A stretch of 39,199 nucleotides of DNA, taken from positions 1 to 39,199 of the forward strand of contig CACPHA010000012.1 of the NCBI GenBank assembly GCA_902633655.1, written 5' to 3'. Source of the DNA: Paracoccaceae bacterium (GTDB lineage Bacteria > Pseudomonadota > Alphaproteobacteria > Rhodobacterales > Rhodobacteraceae). Under the pieces are notes generated by a model that had not been told where the DNA came from, made no database searches, and saw only the letters and a program-made list of their open reading frames with translations. The first letter of the stretch is position 1. Each line of letters starts with the position of its first letter. A program made the position numbers and the translations under genes. Positions 28,638 to 36,693 of this stretch are shown piece by piece.

Positions 28638-29558
28638 CTAAAAAAGAGAGTATTCGTTTGCGCATTTTTGAACGATCGGATCACTTACTTGACTGTCAAA
28701 ATCCCCAATGGCATAAATTCGTATTGCCTTTAATACACCAGCAAGCCAGAGAGCAAGGCCAATTGTGTCGCTCACTGGATATTTAGGTGGTTGTGTTGCA
28801 TCAAGGACCATTTTTGAAGGCGCCCATACACAGATCTTATTTTGTTTGATAGCCCAATCTAACTCTGTTTTGCTGCCAACAACAACACAACGATCATCTC
28901 TTGACGCCAAAACCCAAGCGTTCTTTTCGATCGACAGTAATTGAATGCGGCGATTTATCATAGCGTGCTTTGTCATACTCATTCCATCATTAGGTAGGTC
29001 AACGCACAATATACTTGGCCTCTTTGCCATTGACAAAGTATCCAACCAATTCACGAGGTACTTCGATGCCATCGCATCGCTTGATAAGCAAATTATCTGC
29101 GGCCTTGGTGCATTAATTTCCTGCTTATGGCTCTTTTGAAGTAGATCTTTTGAGGTTCGTACAATTTCAACGCCAAGAGCTCCTGGGCCGCGATCTAATT
29201 TTTCTATTCTTACAAAAATTCGTAATGCCTGCGGTTCAAAGAGAATACGTTGCGCTACTCGTTCTGCCAGCGTTTCAAGTAAATTAAGACGTTCTTTAGA
29301 AAGTTCAAACGCAATGGCTTCACTCACTTTATCATATGATAAAATGCGATCTACATCATCTGACACTTCATAGGCAGGGCGAACTTCAACCACAATGTTG
29401 AAGCAAACTCTTTGAGTTTTGCCACGTTCCTGCTGGAACGCACCAATATCTACTTCAACGATATAGTCTCGTAAAGAAATACGGTCGTGAAGTTCCGGTG
29501 CATCGGTCTCTGAACGGGCGAGTGGATGCTCGAATGCTAAATGAATTTCGCTGCTCAT
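28638..29558 (-). CDS. folB: Dihydroneopterin aldolase with a C-terminal extension resembling an amino-acid kinase
   Basis: The N-terminal domain (about 20-130) is FolB: ISLRDYIVEVDIGAFQQERG with its catalytic Glu, LSYDKVSEAIAFEL, LLETLAERVA, and FVRIEKLDRGPGALGVEI with the catalytic Lys. It forms 6-hydroxymethyldihydropterin for folate. The protein is 306 residues, whereas FolB alone is about 120. Residues from about 150 include ICVWAPSKMVLDATQPPKYP and SDTIGLALWLAGVLKAIRIY, which resemble the end of MfnE-like amino-acid-kinase-fold proteins; I find no phosphate-binding GG motif at its start. The function of this part is unknown. AAAGG precedes the ATG. It is the first gene of folB-folP-glmM. 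Confidence 0.92.
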   Translation of the reverse strand: MSSEIHLAFEHPLARSETDAPELHDRISLRDYIVEVDIGAFQQERGKTQRVCFNIVVEVRPAYEVSDDVDRILSYDKVSEAIAFELSKERLNLLETLAERVAQRILFEPQALRIFVRIEKLDRGPGALGVEIVRTSKDLLQKSHKQEINAPRPQIICLSSDAMASKYLVNWLDTLSMAKRPSILCVDLPNDGMSMTKHAMINRRIQLLSIEKNAWVLASRDDRCVVVGSKTELDWAIKQNKICVWAPSKMVLDATQPPKYPVSDTIGLALWLAGVLKAIRIYAIGDFDSQVSDPIVQKCANEYSLF

Positions 29559-29676
29559 TACTTAGAACCTTTTGTTTAGTCTATCATGCCCCTAACTTCT
29601 AAAAGGCAAAAGTTGAACCTCCTAGAATTTAAAAAAATTCAACTGCGCCACGTTACTAGAACACTCATTAAAATAC

Positions 29677-30297
29677 TCATTTATTCTTAATGTAAAAATG
29701 ATGAACTCCAATGGTTGTGGTTCGATAAAAATATTGGGACCAAGTTGGAGAAACGGATTTAGAATGATAGAACATTGCCCCATGTGTCAGTTCACGCGGA
29801 GCACCATTCAACATAATCATTGCGATTTTAGCGGATTGGGCAAAAGCCTTAGGTTCCCGGATAGTTTCAAACTTTCCATCGCACATGAAGCTGAATTGAC
29901 AGCGATGCCGCCGCACCCCTCCCTGTTTAACAACACTACACACGTTGTTCGGGTAAGATTTGCTTTCAACGCGATTCAAAATTACCTCAGCAACCGCGTA
30001 CTGGCCTTCTACACTTTCTCCACGGGCCTCAAAATAGATGGCATCAGCTAAACATTTCCAGCTCTTATCCCCCCTAAGCAACGGAAGCCGTTCCAAAAGA
30101 TCTTTCGAGTAGATTTTTGCCTGATCTAAGTTCATCGCTGTAGATAAAGATTGGATTCGCGCTCGCGACATTTTTGTTTGAAATTTTTGGTCTAAACTCA
30201 AGGCTTTGTCTAATTCTGAAAAAAAAAGCTCTGTTCCAAAGGCAGCACCAGCTGAAATGGTGTGAAAAAGGATAACAAGGATATTGAAGAATTTCAT
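29677..30297 (-). CDS. Exported SleB-type cell wall hydrolase
   Basis: A 206-residue protein with an N-terminal hydrophobic export signal (MKFFNILVILFHTISAGAAF) and a hydrolase domain of the SleB/CwlJ family (PF07486): CLADAIYFEARGESVEGQYA with the proposed catalytic Glu, VAEVILNRVESKSYPNNVCS, CQFSFMCDGK and AMFYHSKSVSPTWSQ. In spore formers SleB cleaves cortex peptidoglycan; in alphaproteobacteria the family is thought to trim the sacculus in the periplasm. It sits between the PPDK-like gene and folB in the minus-strand run, with gaps of 66 and 118 bp, so it may have its own transcript. The ribosome site is weak. Confidence 0.85.
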   Translation of the reverse strand: MKFFNILVILFHTISAGAAFGTELFFSELDKALSLDQKFQTKMSRARIQSLSTAMNLDQAKIYSKDLLERLPLLRGDKSWKCLADAIYFEARGESVEGQYAVAEVILNRVESKSYPNNVCSVVKQGGVRRHRCQFSFMCDGKFETIREPKAFAQSAKIAMIMLNGAPRELTHGAMFYHSKSVSPTWSQYFYRTTTIGVHHFYIKNK

Positions 30298-30363
30298 ATT
30301 TTCGGTCGTTATTTTTTAACTTCTATAGGGCGTTAAAACCCAAATTTCTAAACTTTTGTAGCT

Positions 30364-32904
30364 CTAATTTTTCTGATCTGAAATTGCAAGCTGTGCCGCA
30401 GCAAGACGCGCAACAGGTACTCGAAATGGTGAACATGACACATAATCGAATTTATTTTTTCTGCAAAATGCTATCGACTCAGGGCTACCACCATGTTCCC
30501 CACAAATAGACATGACAATGTCGGGGTCAGAGCGTCTCGCACGTTCGGCCCCAAGCATCAATAGCTCTCCCACTCCTTCGGTATCCAAAGTATGGAAAGG
30601 ATCTTCTGGAAAGACCTTTTGTTTAACATATGTACCCATAAAACGTCCGGCATCATCCCGAGATAGGCCGTAAGTCATCTGGGTTAGGTCATTTGTTCCA
30701 AAGCTTAGAAATGCTGAGTGGAGGGCAATTTCATTGGCACGTAAGGCGGCTCTCGGAGTCTCAACCATTACACCCAAACGATAGTCAAAAGAAATCGCAC
30801 TTTTGGTGCGCGCTTGGGCAGCCACAACATCAATGCGTGATTTGACAAGCTCAACCTCACGCTTTGCGCTCACAAGAGGGATCATAATTTCCGGCACGAC
30901 AACGTTCTTTTCACGACTTGCTGCAATCGTTGCTTCAAAAATCGCCCGCGTTTGCATTTCATAGATCTCAGGGACTGTAATGCCAAGGCGAACCCCTCTT
31001 AATCCAAGCATTGGGTTATATTCACTCATTCCATCCACTCTGCGGATTACATCGGAAAGGGGTAAATCAAGAGCCTCTGCAAGATCGCGAAGACCATCAC
31101 GATCAGAGGGTAGAAACTCGTGAAGTGGCGGATCAAATAACCTAATACATACGGGAGAACCTTCCATTATTCTGAACAGTTCAATGAAGTCATTACGTTG
31201 CATCGGTAATAACCTGTCGAGTACCGCCTCACGTTCATCCCGCGATTTCGCAAATATCATTTCCTGCATTAACGTCATCCGATCAGCTTCAAAAAACATA
31301 TGCTCAGTCCGGCATAAGCCAATACCACGCGCTCCAAAGTTTCTTGCAGTTTGCGCATCTGCGGTGGTATCGGCGTTTGCTCGAATCTCGATGTCACAAG
31401 CGTCTTCCGCCCATGCCATAAGAGTTTGAAACGTTTCATCAAGCGAAGCTTCTACCATTTCCGCTTTCCCACTCAGAACTTCCCCGTTGGTGCCATCGAT
31501 GGTTATAATATCACCTTGTTCAAATACGCGCCCATCAGCGGCAACCAATTGCTTGCGCCGGGTTTGAAAGCGGATCGTGCTCGCACCCACGATGCAAGGA
31601 AGCCCCATACCGCGCCCAATCACTGCCGCGTGGCTGGTCATTCCTCCACGTTCAGTCAGAACGGCATTCGCCGCATGCATTCCCCGAACGTCCTCCGGAC
31701 TAGTTTCCCGCCGCACAAGAATGCAAGGTTCCTCTTTCGCTTTACAGGCAAGTGCAGCTTCAGCTGTAAACACAATTTGACCCGTAGCAGCTCCTGGGCT
31801 CGCTGCAATACCTGTGCCCACGACATCTCTTGGCGCGTTATATGCGATCTGTCGATGGAGTAATCCACCTAAAGCAAGCGGGTCAACACGCATTAGTGCC
31901 TCTTTCTTCGATATAATTCCATGTTCGGCCAAGAATACGGCAATGCGTACTGCAGCTCTAGGCCGACGAGCGACTTTTACACCATCTAGAATATGTAAAG
32001 TCCCATCTTCGATCGTAAATTCGATTTGCATTTCCTCGCGCAAACGTAAACGCATTAGTTCTGCATGCTTCTTGAGAGTTTTAAAAATCTCAGGGCAAGC
32101 CTCTTCAAGCGAAAGCCCCCTTGCATCACGTTTGAGAAAAAGTGTCCCTTGACTAGTGGACAAAGCATCCCGCCACTGACTTTGACGTCTGTAGCGGCCA
32201 GTGATCTGAGGAAACCCAGTGTCGCTATTAACAAGCTGCAGCACGCCGGCACCACATTCTCCGCGCCCAATGCCGAACGCCATTTTTTGAACAATTAGGC
32301 CAAGCCCTGCATCTATAGGTGCGCCTTTTGCCTGCCTTAGAAGTCGGGCCGTTGTCCCTTCCCAAACACGTGCCATGGAACGTAGGACCTCACCCAACTG
32401 GATCGATTTTTCTTGTGGAAATGGCCCTTCGGTCTCATCCTCATAAGCGGTAAGTGCTTCGTCCAAAGCGGATTTCCCCTGGCCTTCTATGTGGTCAAAT
32501 ATCTCGGGATCAAGCCTTGCAACATGAACAGAATATCCTTGCACAAATCGGAAATATATTTTTGCAGCCGCTTGTTCTCCCAAGCTAGAACGAAGCTTCC
32601 TATAATTTTCATCATTCATACCAACGTTTAAAACAGCACCAGGACCACCCCAATCTGGGCTTTCTGAGGACGGCCTGACACACAACAAATCTTCTTCTTC
32701 AAATGTACTCAAAATATCAGAAATATCTGATAATTCACCCGAGGCCAATTTATGGACCATCTCAAATGATAATGCTACTGTGCGAGGTATAGGCAAATCA
32801 AGACGCACCAGCCGCTGCAAGCACTTCGCCCTTCCACCATGTGTTGGCGTTGTTATTGCTGCAGCTTTCGTAACCAGCGCAACATCTGATCTATTTTGCT
32901 GCAT
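30364..32904 (-). CDS. ppdK: Pyruvate phosphate dikinase-like PEP-utilising enzyme
   Basis: An 846-residue three-domain enzyme. The N-terminal ATP-grasp-like region has LLCVRPSSESPDWGGPGAVL, where classical PPDK has a VRSGAR...MPGMMDT stretch. The central phosphohistidine domain is canonical (LTERGGMTSHAAVIGRGMG). The C-terminal PEP/pyruvate barrel has GLCRTEHMFFE, MIPLVSAKREVE, SFGTNDLTQMTYGLSRDDAG and CGEHGGSPESIAFC with the catalytic Cys. Classical PPDK is about 880 residues. The altered nucleotide domain means the phosphate donor may differ, so PPDK activity is probable but not assured. Such divergent forms lie next to glyS in other Rhodobacterales. AAAGGTG precedes the ATG. Confidence 0.85.
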   Translation of the reverse strand: MQQNRSDVALVTKAAAITTPTHGGRAKCLQRLVRLDLPIPRTVALSFEMVHKLASGELSDISDILSTFEEEDLLCVRPSSESPDWGGPGAVLNVGMNDENYRKLRSSLGEQAAAKIYFRFVQGYSVHVARLDPEIFDHIEGQGKSALDEALTAYEDETEGPFPQEKSIQLGEVLRSMARVWEGTTARLLRQAKGAPIDAGLGLIVQKMAFGIGRGECGAGVLQLVNSDTGFPQITGRYRRQSQWRDALSTSQGTLFLKRDARGLSLEEACPEIFKTLKKHAELMRLRLREEMQIEFTIEDGTLHILDGVKVARRPRAAVRIAVFLAEHGIISKKEALMRVDPLALGGLLHRQIAYNAPRDVVGTGIAASPGAATGQIVFTAEAALACKAKEEPCILVRRETSPEDVRGMHAANAVLTERGGMTSHAAVIGRGMGLPCIVGASTIRFQTRRKQLVAADGRVFEQGDIITIDGTNGEVLSGKAEMVEASLDETFQTLMAWAEDACDIEIRANADTTADAQTARNFGARGIGLCRTEHMFFEADRMTLMQEMIFAKSRDEREAVLDRLLPMQRNDFIELFRIMEGSPVCIRLFDPPLHEFLPSDRDGLRDLAEALDLPLSDVIRRVDGMSEYNPMLGLRGVRLGITVPEIYEMQTRAIFEATIAASREKNVVVPEIMIPLVSAKREVELVKSRIDVVAAQARTKSAISFDYRLGVMVETPRAALRANEIALHSAFLSFGTNDLTQMTYGLSRDDAGRFMGTYVKQKVFPEDPFHTLDTEGVGELLMLGAERARRSDPDIVMSICGEHGGSPESIAFCRKNKFDYVSCSPFRVPVARLAAAQLAISDQKN

Positions 32905-32962
32905 TGCGGCACCTTTTTACCTTCAGCTTATATCGAAAGCCACGCTAATCAAGCAAAAGCTA

Positions 32963-35023
32963 TTAGCCTTCAACCAGAGATAAGTCTGCTACAGACAAAC
33001 ACGTTGATCTTATCTGACTTAACAGGTTCAGGCGATTGCGTCTTACCATCTGATTTTCCGTATTAACCTGAACTGCCTCAAAAAAATGATCAATAGGCGC
33101 GCGAAGGGATGCTAGATATTTCATAGCGGTTGCGAATTCTTGGGCCCTAACCGCAGCAGAAATTTTCGGAGTTTCTACTTTTAGCACGCTCATAAGCGTA
33201 CGCTCCGCATCAATTTCGACAAGTTTTTCGTCTGTACCAAATGAATATTCAACACCATCTTTCTTTTCTGCCTGTGATAGAATGTTGTTCGCGCGCTTAA
33301 AACTTTGCAAAAGATTTTCACCATCGTCACTTTCAAGAAATTTTCCAAGCGCACGTGCCCGTTTTATAACTAACGTCAGGTCATCGCTTCCACTCATCGC
33401 GATAGCGGCATCTATCACATCATGCCGAATTTCCTGATCACGCAGGAATACTTTAAGACGGTCATGGAAGAAACTCAGCAAATCATCCTGATCTGCTCCT
33501 GGGTTACTCATGGAAAATGCATGGCGTAGTGGAAGCGTAAGGTCATTTTCCAAAAGTAGACGAATTGTGCCCAGAGCAGCGCGGCGCAAGGCAAATGGAT
33601 CTTTTCTACCGGTTGGTTTTTCATCAATTATCCAGAAAGACGTTAGCTTATCCAATTTATCTGCAAGTGCAACAGCGACCGATACAGGCGCATTTGGAAC
33701 CTTATCAGTGGGTCCTAGTGGCGCGTAATGCTCTTGACAAGCTGCAGAAATTTCCGGCTTAAGCCCACAAATATGACTATAATAATTACCCATTAACCCT
33801 TGTAGTTCCGGAAATTCATAGACCATTTCCGATGCAAGATCCGCTTTAACGACAAGGGCTGCCTGTTCCGCAACATCGGGATCGGCCTTGACATATGGGG
33901 CTATGTTTTTACTCAATATAGCAAGCCGCTCAATGCGTTCTCCTTCGCTTCCAAGCTTGTTATGATAGGTCACGTTCGCTAGCCTATTTGTCCACAGGGC
34001 CATCCCTTGCTCACGCACCATTCGAATATCATTTTCCCAAAAGAATTTTGCATCCGAAAGACGTGCAAATAGCACTTTTTGGTTTCCAGCTAAGATGGTC
34101 GCACCTTCATCTTTAGTTTCCTGATTGGCAACAGTAATAAATCGATCTATGCAATCAGTGTTGGGATTGCGAACAGAAAAAAATTTCTGATGCTTCTTCA
34201 TAGAAGTTTGAAGTACTTCTGGTGGAAGTTTCAGAAAACTTTTATCTATGCGACCCATAAGTACAACAGGCCACTCTACCAATCCGGTAATTTCTGTTAA
34301 AAGCTCCGGGTCTTTGACCAATTCACCGCCATTGGCAAAAACTAGATTTTCTGCATCCTTCGATATGATTGCTGCGCGTTCTTTAGAGTCTATTATTACA
34401 AAGGCTTTCTTTAACTTTGCGACATAATCGTCAAAATCCATGACATTAATTTGACTTGGTGCGTGAAAACGGTGACCGTAGGTGGTTCTGCCAGAAAGGA
34501 TTCCATTGATTTCTATTGATACAGGTTGAGATCCGGCTTCATCACTCAGTATACATAGGATAGACTGTAAGGGACGAACCCACTTCAGGGCACTGCTCCC
34601 CCAACGCATGGACTTAGGCCACGGAAAATTACGGATAGTTTTATCGAGCACATCAGCAATGATTTCGGCTGAAGGGCGACCTGCTACCTGAGCTTTTGCA
34701 ATGAAAAATTTCCCCTTTTTTTCCTCGTGCACCTTAAGATCTGCACGAGATAAACCAGTAGTTCGCAAAAACCCTTCGATTGCTTTTTCAGGCGCATCTA
34801 CACGCGGACCTTTACGCTCTTGGCTCATAAGGGAGCTTTCCCTTGGAAGGTTATTCACGCTCAAAGCTAATCTTCGTGGTGTTGAAAAAGAAGCCGCATC
34901 AGAATAGGTTAAACCAGCCTCAACTAGGCCATTAGTCATAAGGCGTTTAAGGTCTTCACCAGCTCGCGCCTGCATACGAGCGGGTATTTCTTCTGATAAT
35001 AATTCTATGAGTAAGTCGGGCAT
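32963..35023 (-). CDS. glyS: Glycyl-tRNA synthetase beta subunit
   Basis: Large subunit of the bacterial alpha2-beta2 GlyRS; it recognises tRNA-Gly and is needed with GlyQ for charging. 686 residues with the N-terminus MPDLLIELLSEEIPARMQ, then GRTTYGHRFHAP, TSMKKHQKFFSVRN, RLSDAKFFWENDI, and ALADKLDKLTSFW with DPFALRRAALGTIRLL, all landmarks of GlyS. The ATG at 35023 is chosen because it matches the family and falls 2 bp after the upstream stop; an in-frame TTG at 35053 would add ten unrelated residues. It is in the order glyQ, small membrane protein, glyS. Confidence 0.97.
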   Translation of the reverse strand: MPDLLIELLSEEIPARMQARAGEDLKRLMTNGLVEAGLTYSDAASFSTPRRLALSVNNLPRESSLMSQERKGPRVDAPEKAIEGFLRTTGLSRADLKVHEEKKGKFFIAKAQVAGRPSAEIIADVLDKTIRNFPWPKSMRWGSSALKWVRPLQSILCILSDEAGSQPVSIEINGILSGRTTYGHRFHAPSQINVMDFDDYVAKLKKAFVIIDSKERAAIISKDAENLVFANGGELVKDPELLTEITGLVEWPVVLMGRIDKSFLKLPPEVLQTSMKKHQKFFSVRNPNTDCIDRFITVANQETKDEGATILAGNQKVLFARLSDAKFFWENDIRMVREQGMALWTNRLANVTYHNKLGSEGERIERLAILSKNIAPYVKADPDVAEQAALVVKADLASEMVYEFPELQGLMGNYYSHICGLKPEISAACQEHYAPLGPTDKVPNAPVSVAVALADKLDKLTSFWIIDEKPTGRKDPFALRRAALGTIRLLLENDLTLPLRHAFSMSNPGADQDDLLSFFHDRLKVFLRDQEIRHDVIDAAIAMSGSDDLTLVIKRARALGKFLESDDGENLLQSFKRANNILSQAEKKDGVEYSFGTDEKLVEIDAERTLMSVLKVETPKISAAVRAQEFATAMKYLASLRAPIDHFFEAVQVNTENQMVRRNRLNLLSQIRSTCLSVADLSLVEG

Positions 35024-35025
35024 AA

Positions 35026-35553
35026 CTAAGGGCTTTCTGGCGGTGGTGGGCAATCCGGTGGGAGTGATTTACCATCGAAGGCACGTTTTCCACAGTGGTT
35101 AATACGGTTCCAGGAATAACCCTGCCCGTTTGGAAGAATGGTCACAATTCGATCAATTCCATAAATCACATGTTGGATGGATAAAAACGAATCTGCCGTT
35201 CCATCCTCAATTGCGGCTCCAATTTTTTTTGCATCAAAGCACTCAAACCAACGCGGTGCATTTAGTGGAACGGCATCGTCAATCATCTTGTATCTATTTC
35301 TTAAGTGCGTAATTTTTGTTTCAGTTTTAAAGCACGCACGGTAGCGGATAGGAGAACTTAAAGAATCTATGGCTTGAAATCCAAAATAGGCAATTGCCTG
35401 ACTTTCACCACCAGCCCTATCCATTAAAACCACGTCATTTGAACCATTCGGGATTACTGTGTGGTAGAAAGCGTAGACCTGGAAATAATACATTCCAATA
35501 CCACCAATTAATCCAGATATTATTATAAAGCTAGCAAGCAATTTGCCTGTCAT
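35026..35553 (-). CDS. Small membrane-anchored protein between glyQ and glyS (DUF6446-like)
   Basis: 175 residues from ATG at 35553 ([20 protein letters not shown]), a single N-terminal membrane helix followed by a soluble, probably periplasmic, domain. Conserved-looking parts are [34 protein letters not shown] and [20 protein letters not shown]; the tail is proline-rich. I recall a Rhodobacterales family at this locus (DUF6446); the function is unknown. The ATG overlaps the glyQ stop by four bases (ATGA) and the stop lies 2 bp before glyS, so it is tightly coupled to both synthetase subunits. The frame is open to 35598, inside glyQ, but that start is unlikely. Confidence 0.82.
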   Translation of the reverse strand: MTGKLLASFIIISGLIGGIGMYYFQVYAFYHTVIPNGSNDVVLMDRAGGESQAIAYFGFQAIDSLSSPIRYRACFKTETKITHLRNRYKMIDDAVPLNAPRWFECFDAKKIGAAIEDGTADSFLSIQHVIYGIDRIVTILPNGQGYSWNRINHCGKRAFDGKSLPPDCPPPPESP

Positions 35554-36473
35554 ACTTTTAATCCGCCTGACGAAGTCAACAAAAAAGCCTCGGCGCATTT
35601 TTTAGCCAAAGTTCGGACACGCCTTATATATTCTTGCCGCTCTGTAACTGAAATGACCCCACGGGCATCAAGAAGATTAAACAAGTGACTAGCCTTGATA
35701 CATTGATCATAAGCTGGATGCACCATTATAATGCTCTTTCTTGTTTTTGGATCGACAGCGGATTGGTCAAGTATGGCTTTGCATTCCATTTCTGCATCTT
35801 CAAAATGCCGTAGCAAAACTTGTGTATTTGCGACATCAAAGTTCCAACGAGAATATTCTTGTTCCATCTGATGATAAATATCCGCATAACTGAGTGGAAT
35901 CGGTGTTTTGGGGTCGTTAAAAGGCATGTCCATTACGTGATCGATACCCAAAACATACATCGCGAGCCGCTCAAGACCATAGGTAAGCTCACCAGAAACA
36001 GGTTGGCAGTCATGGCCCCCCATCTGTTGAAAATAAGTGAACTGAGAAATTTCCATTCCATCACACCAAACTTCCCAACCCAGACCCCAGGCGCCTAGAG
36101 TGGGGCTTTCCCAATCATCCTCCACAAAGCGAATGTCATGAAGGCTCATATCAATGCCAATTGCTTCGAGCGATCTAAGGTAGAGATCCTGAAAATCAGG
36201 TGGGCTCGGTTTGATGATCACCTGATACTGATAATAGTGCTGCAAACGGTTAGGATTTTCACCATAACGACCATCCGTGGGCCTGCGTGAAGGTTGAACA
36301 TACGCAGCGGCCCAAGGTCGTGTCCCAAGCGACCTCAGGGTTGTAGCCGGATGAAACGTACCAGCACCCACCTCCATGTCATACGGTTGCATTATTGCAC
36401 AACCATACCGGGACCAGTATAACTGCAAACGCAAGATGACCTCTTGGAAAGACTTAGGAGCGTCAAATGTCAT
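35550..36473 (-). CDS. glyQ: Glycyl-tRNA synthetase alpha subunit
   Basis: Catalytic class II subunit of the heterotetrameric GlyRS. 307 residues from ATG at 36473 ([20 protein letters not shown]), with AAGG upstream; the frame runs on to 36521 but the added residues are not GlyQ-like. Motifs: [75 protein letters not shown] and [17 protein letters not shown]. It is the first gene of the long minus-strand run ending at glmM and diverges from the SPOR protein gene. Confidence 0.98.
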   Translation of the reverse strand: MTFDAPKSFQEVILRLQLYWSRYGCAIMQPYDMEVGAGTFHPATTLRSLGTRPWAAAYVQPSRRPTDGRYGENPNRLQHYYQYQVIIKPSPPDFQDLYLRSLEAIGIDMSLHDIRFVEDDWESPTLGAWGLGWEVWCDGMEISQFTYFQQMGGHDCQPVSGELTYGLERLAMYVLGIDHVMDMPFNDPKTPIPLSYADIYHQMEQEYSRWNFDVANTQVLLRHFEDAEMECKAILDQSAVDPKTRKSIIMVHPAYDQCIKASHLFNLLDARGVISVTERQEYIRRVRTLAKKCAEAFLLTSSGGLKV

Positions 36474-36637
36474 TTTATCCGACCTTTGAGAGTATTGTCG
36501 CCATCTCCTTAGGCAAACCACGCCGAAGGGTCAATCAAAGCTGTCATGAAAGTATAGTAATGCTGCAATAGAAATAGATAAAATCAACATACTGCTGGTC
36601 AACGCTCTTATAGGGCATTAATACATTTCGAGATATT

Positions 36638-36643
36638 TATAAT
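36638..36643 (+). promoter_or_regulatory. Candidate -10 box of the SPOR-domain gene
   Basis: A perfect TATAAT lies 50 bp upstream of the ATG at 36694. No good -35 is present at 16-18 bp spacing (GCATTA or neighbours), so this is only a partial match. Confidence 0.3.
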
Positions 36644-36693
36644 AGAGACTTTCCCGATTAAACAATCAAATTGGAAAGTGATTGGTGTTTTAG

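Noticed and set aside
29559-29676. AGGAGG on the minus strand between the hydrolase and folB genes, as start of a small gene
   Set aside because: The candidate frames after it stop within a few codons.
36474-36521. glyQ start at 36521 or a 9-codon leader peptide before glyQ
   Set aside because: The extension does not match GlyQ. The short ATG frame sits directly on its own AAGGAG with no spacing, and no attenuator hairpin is visible.
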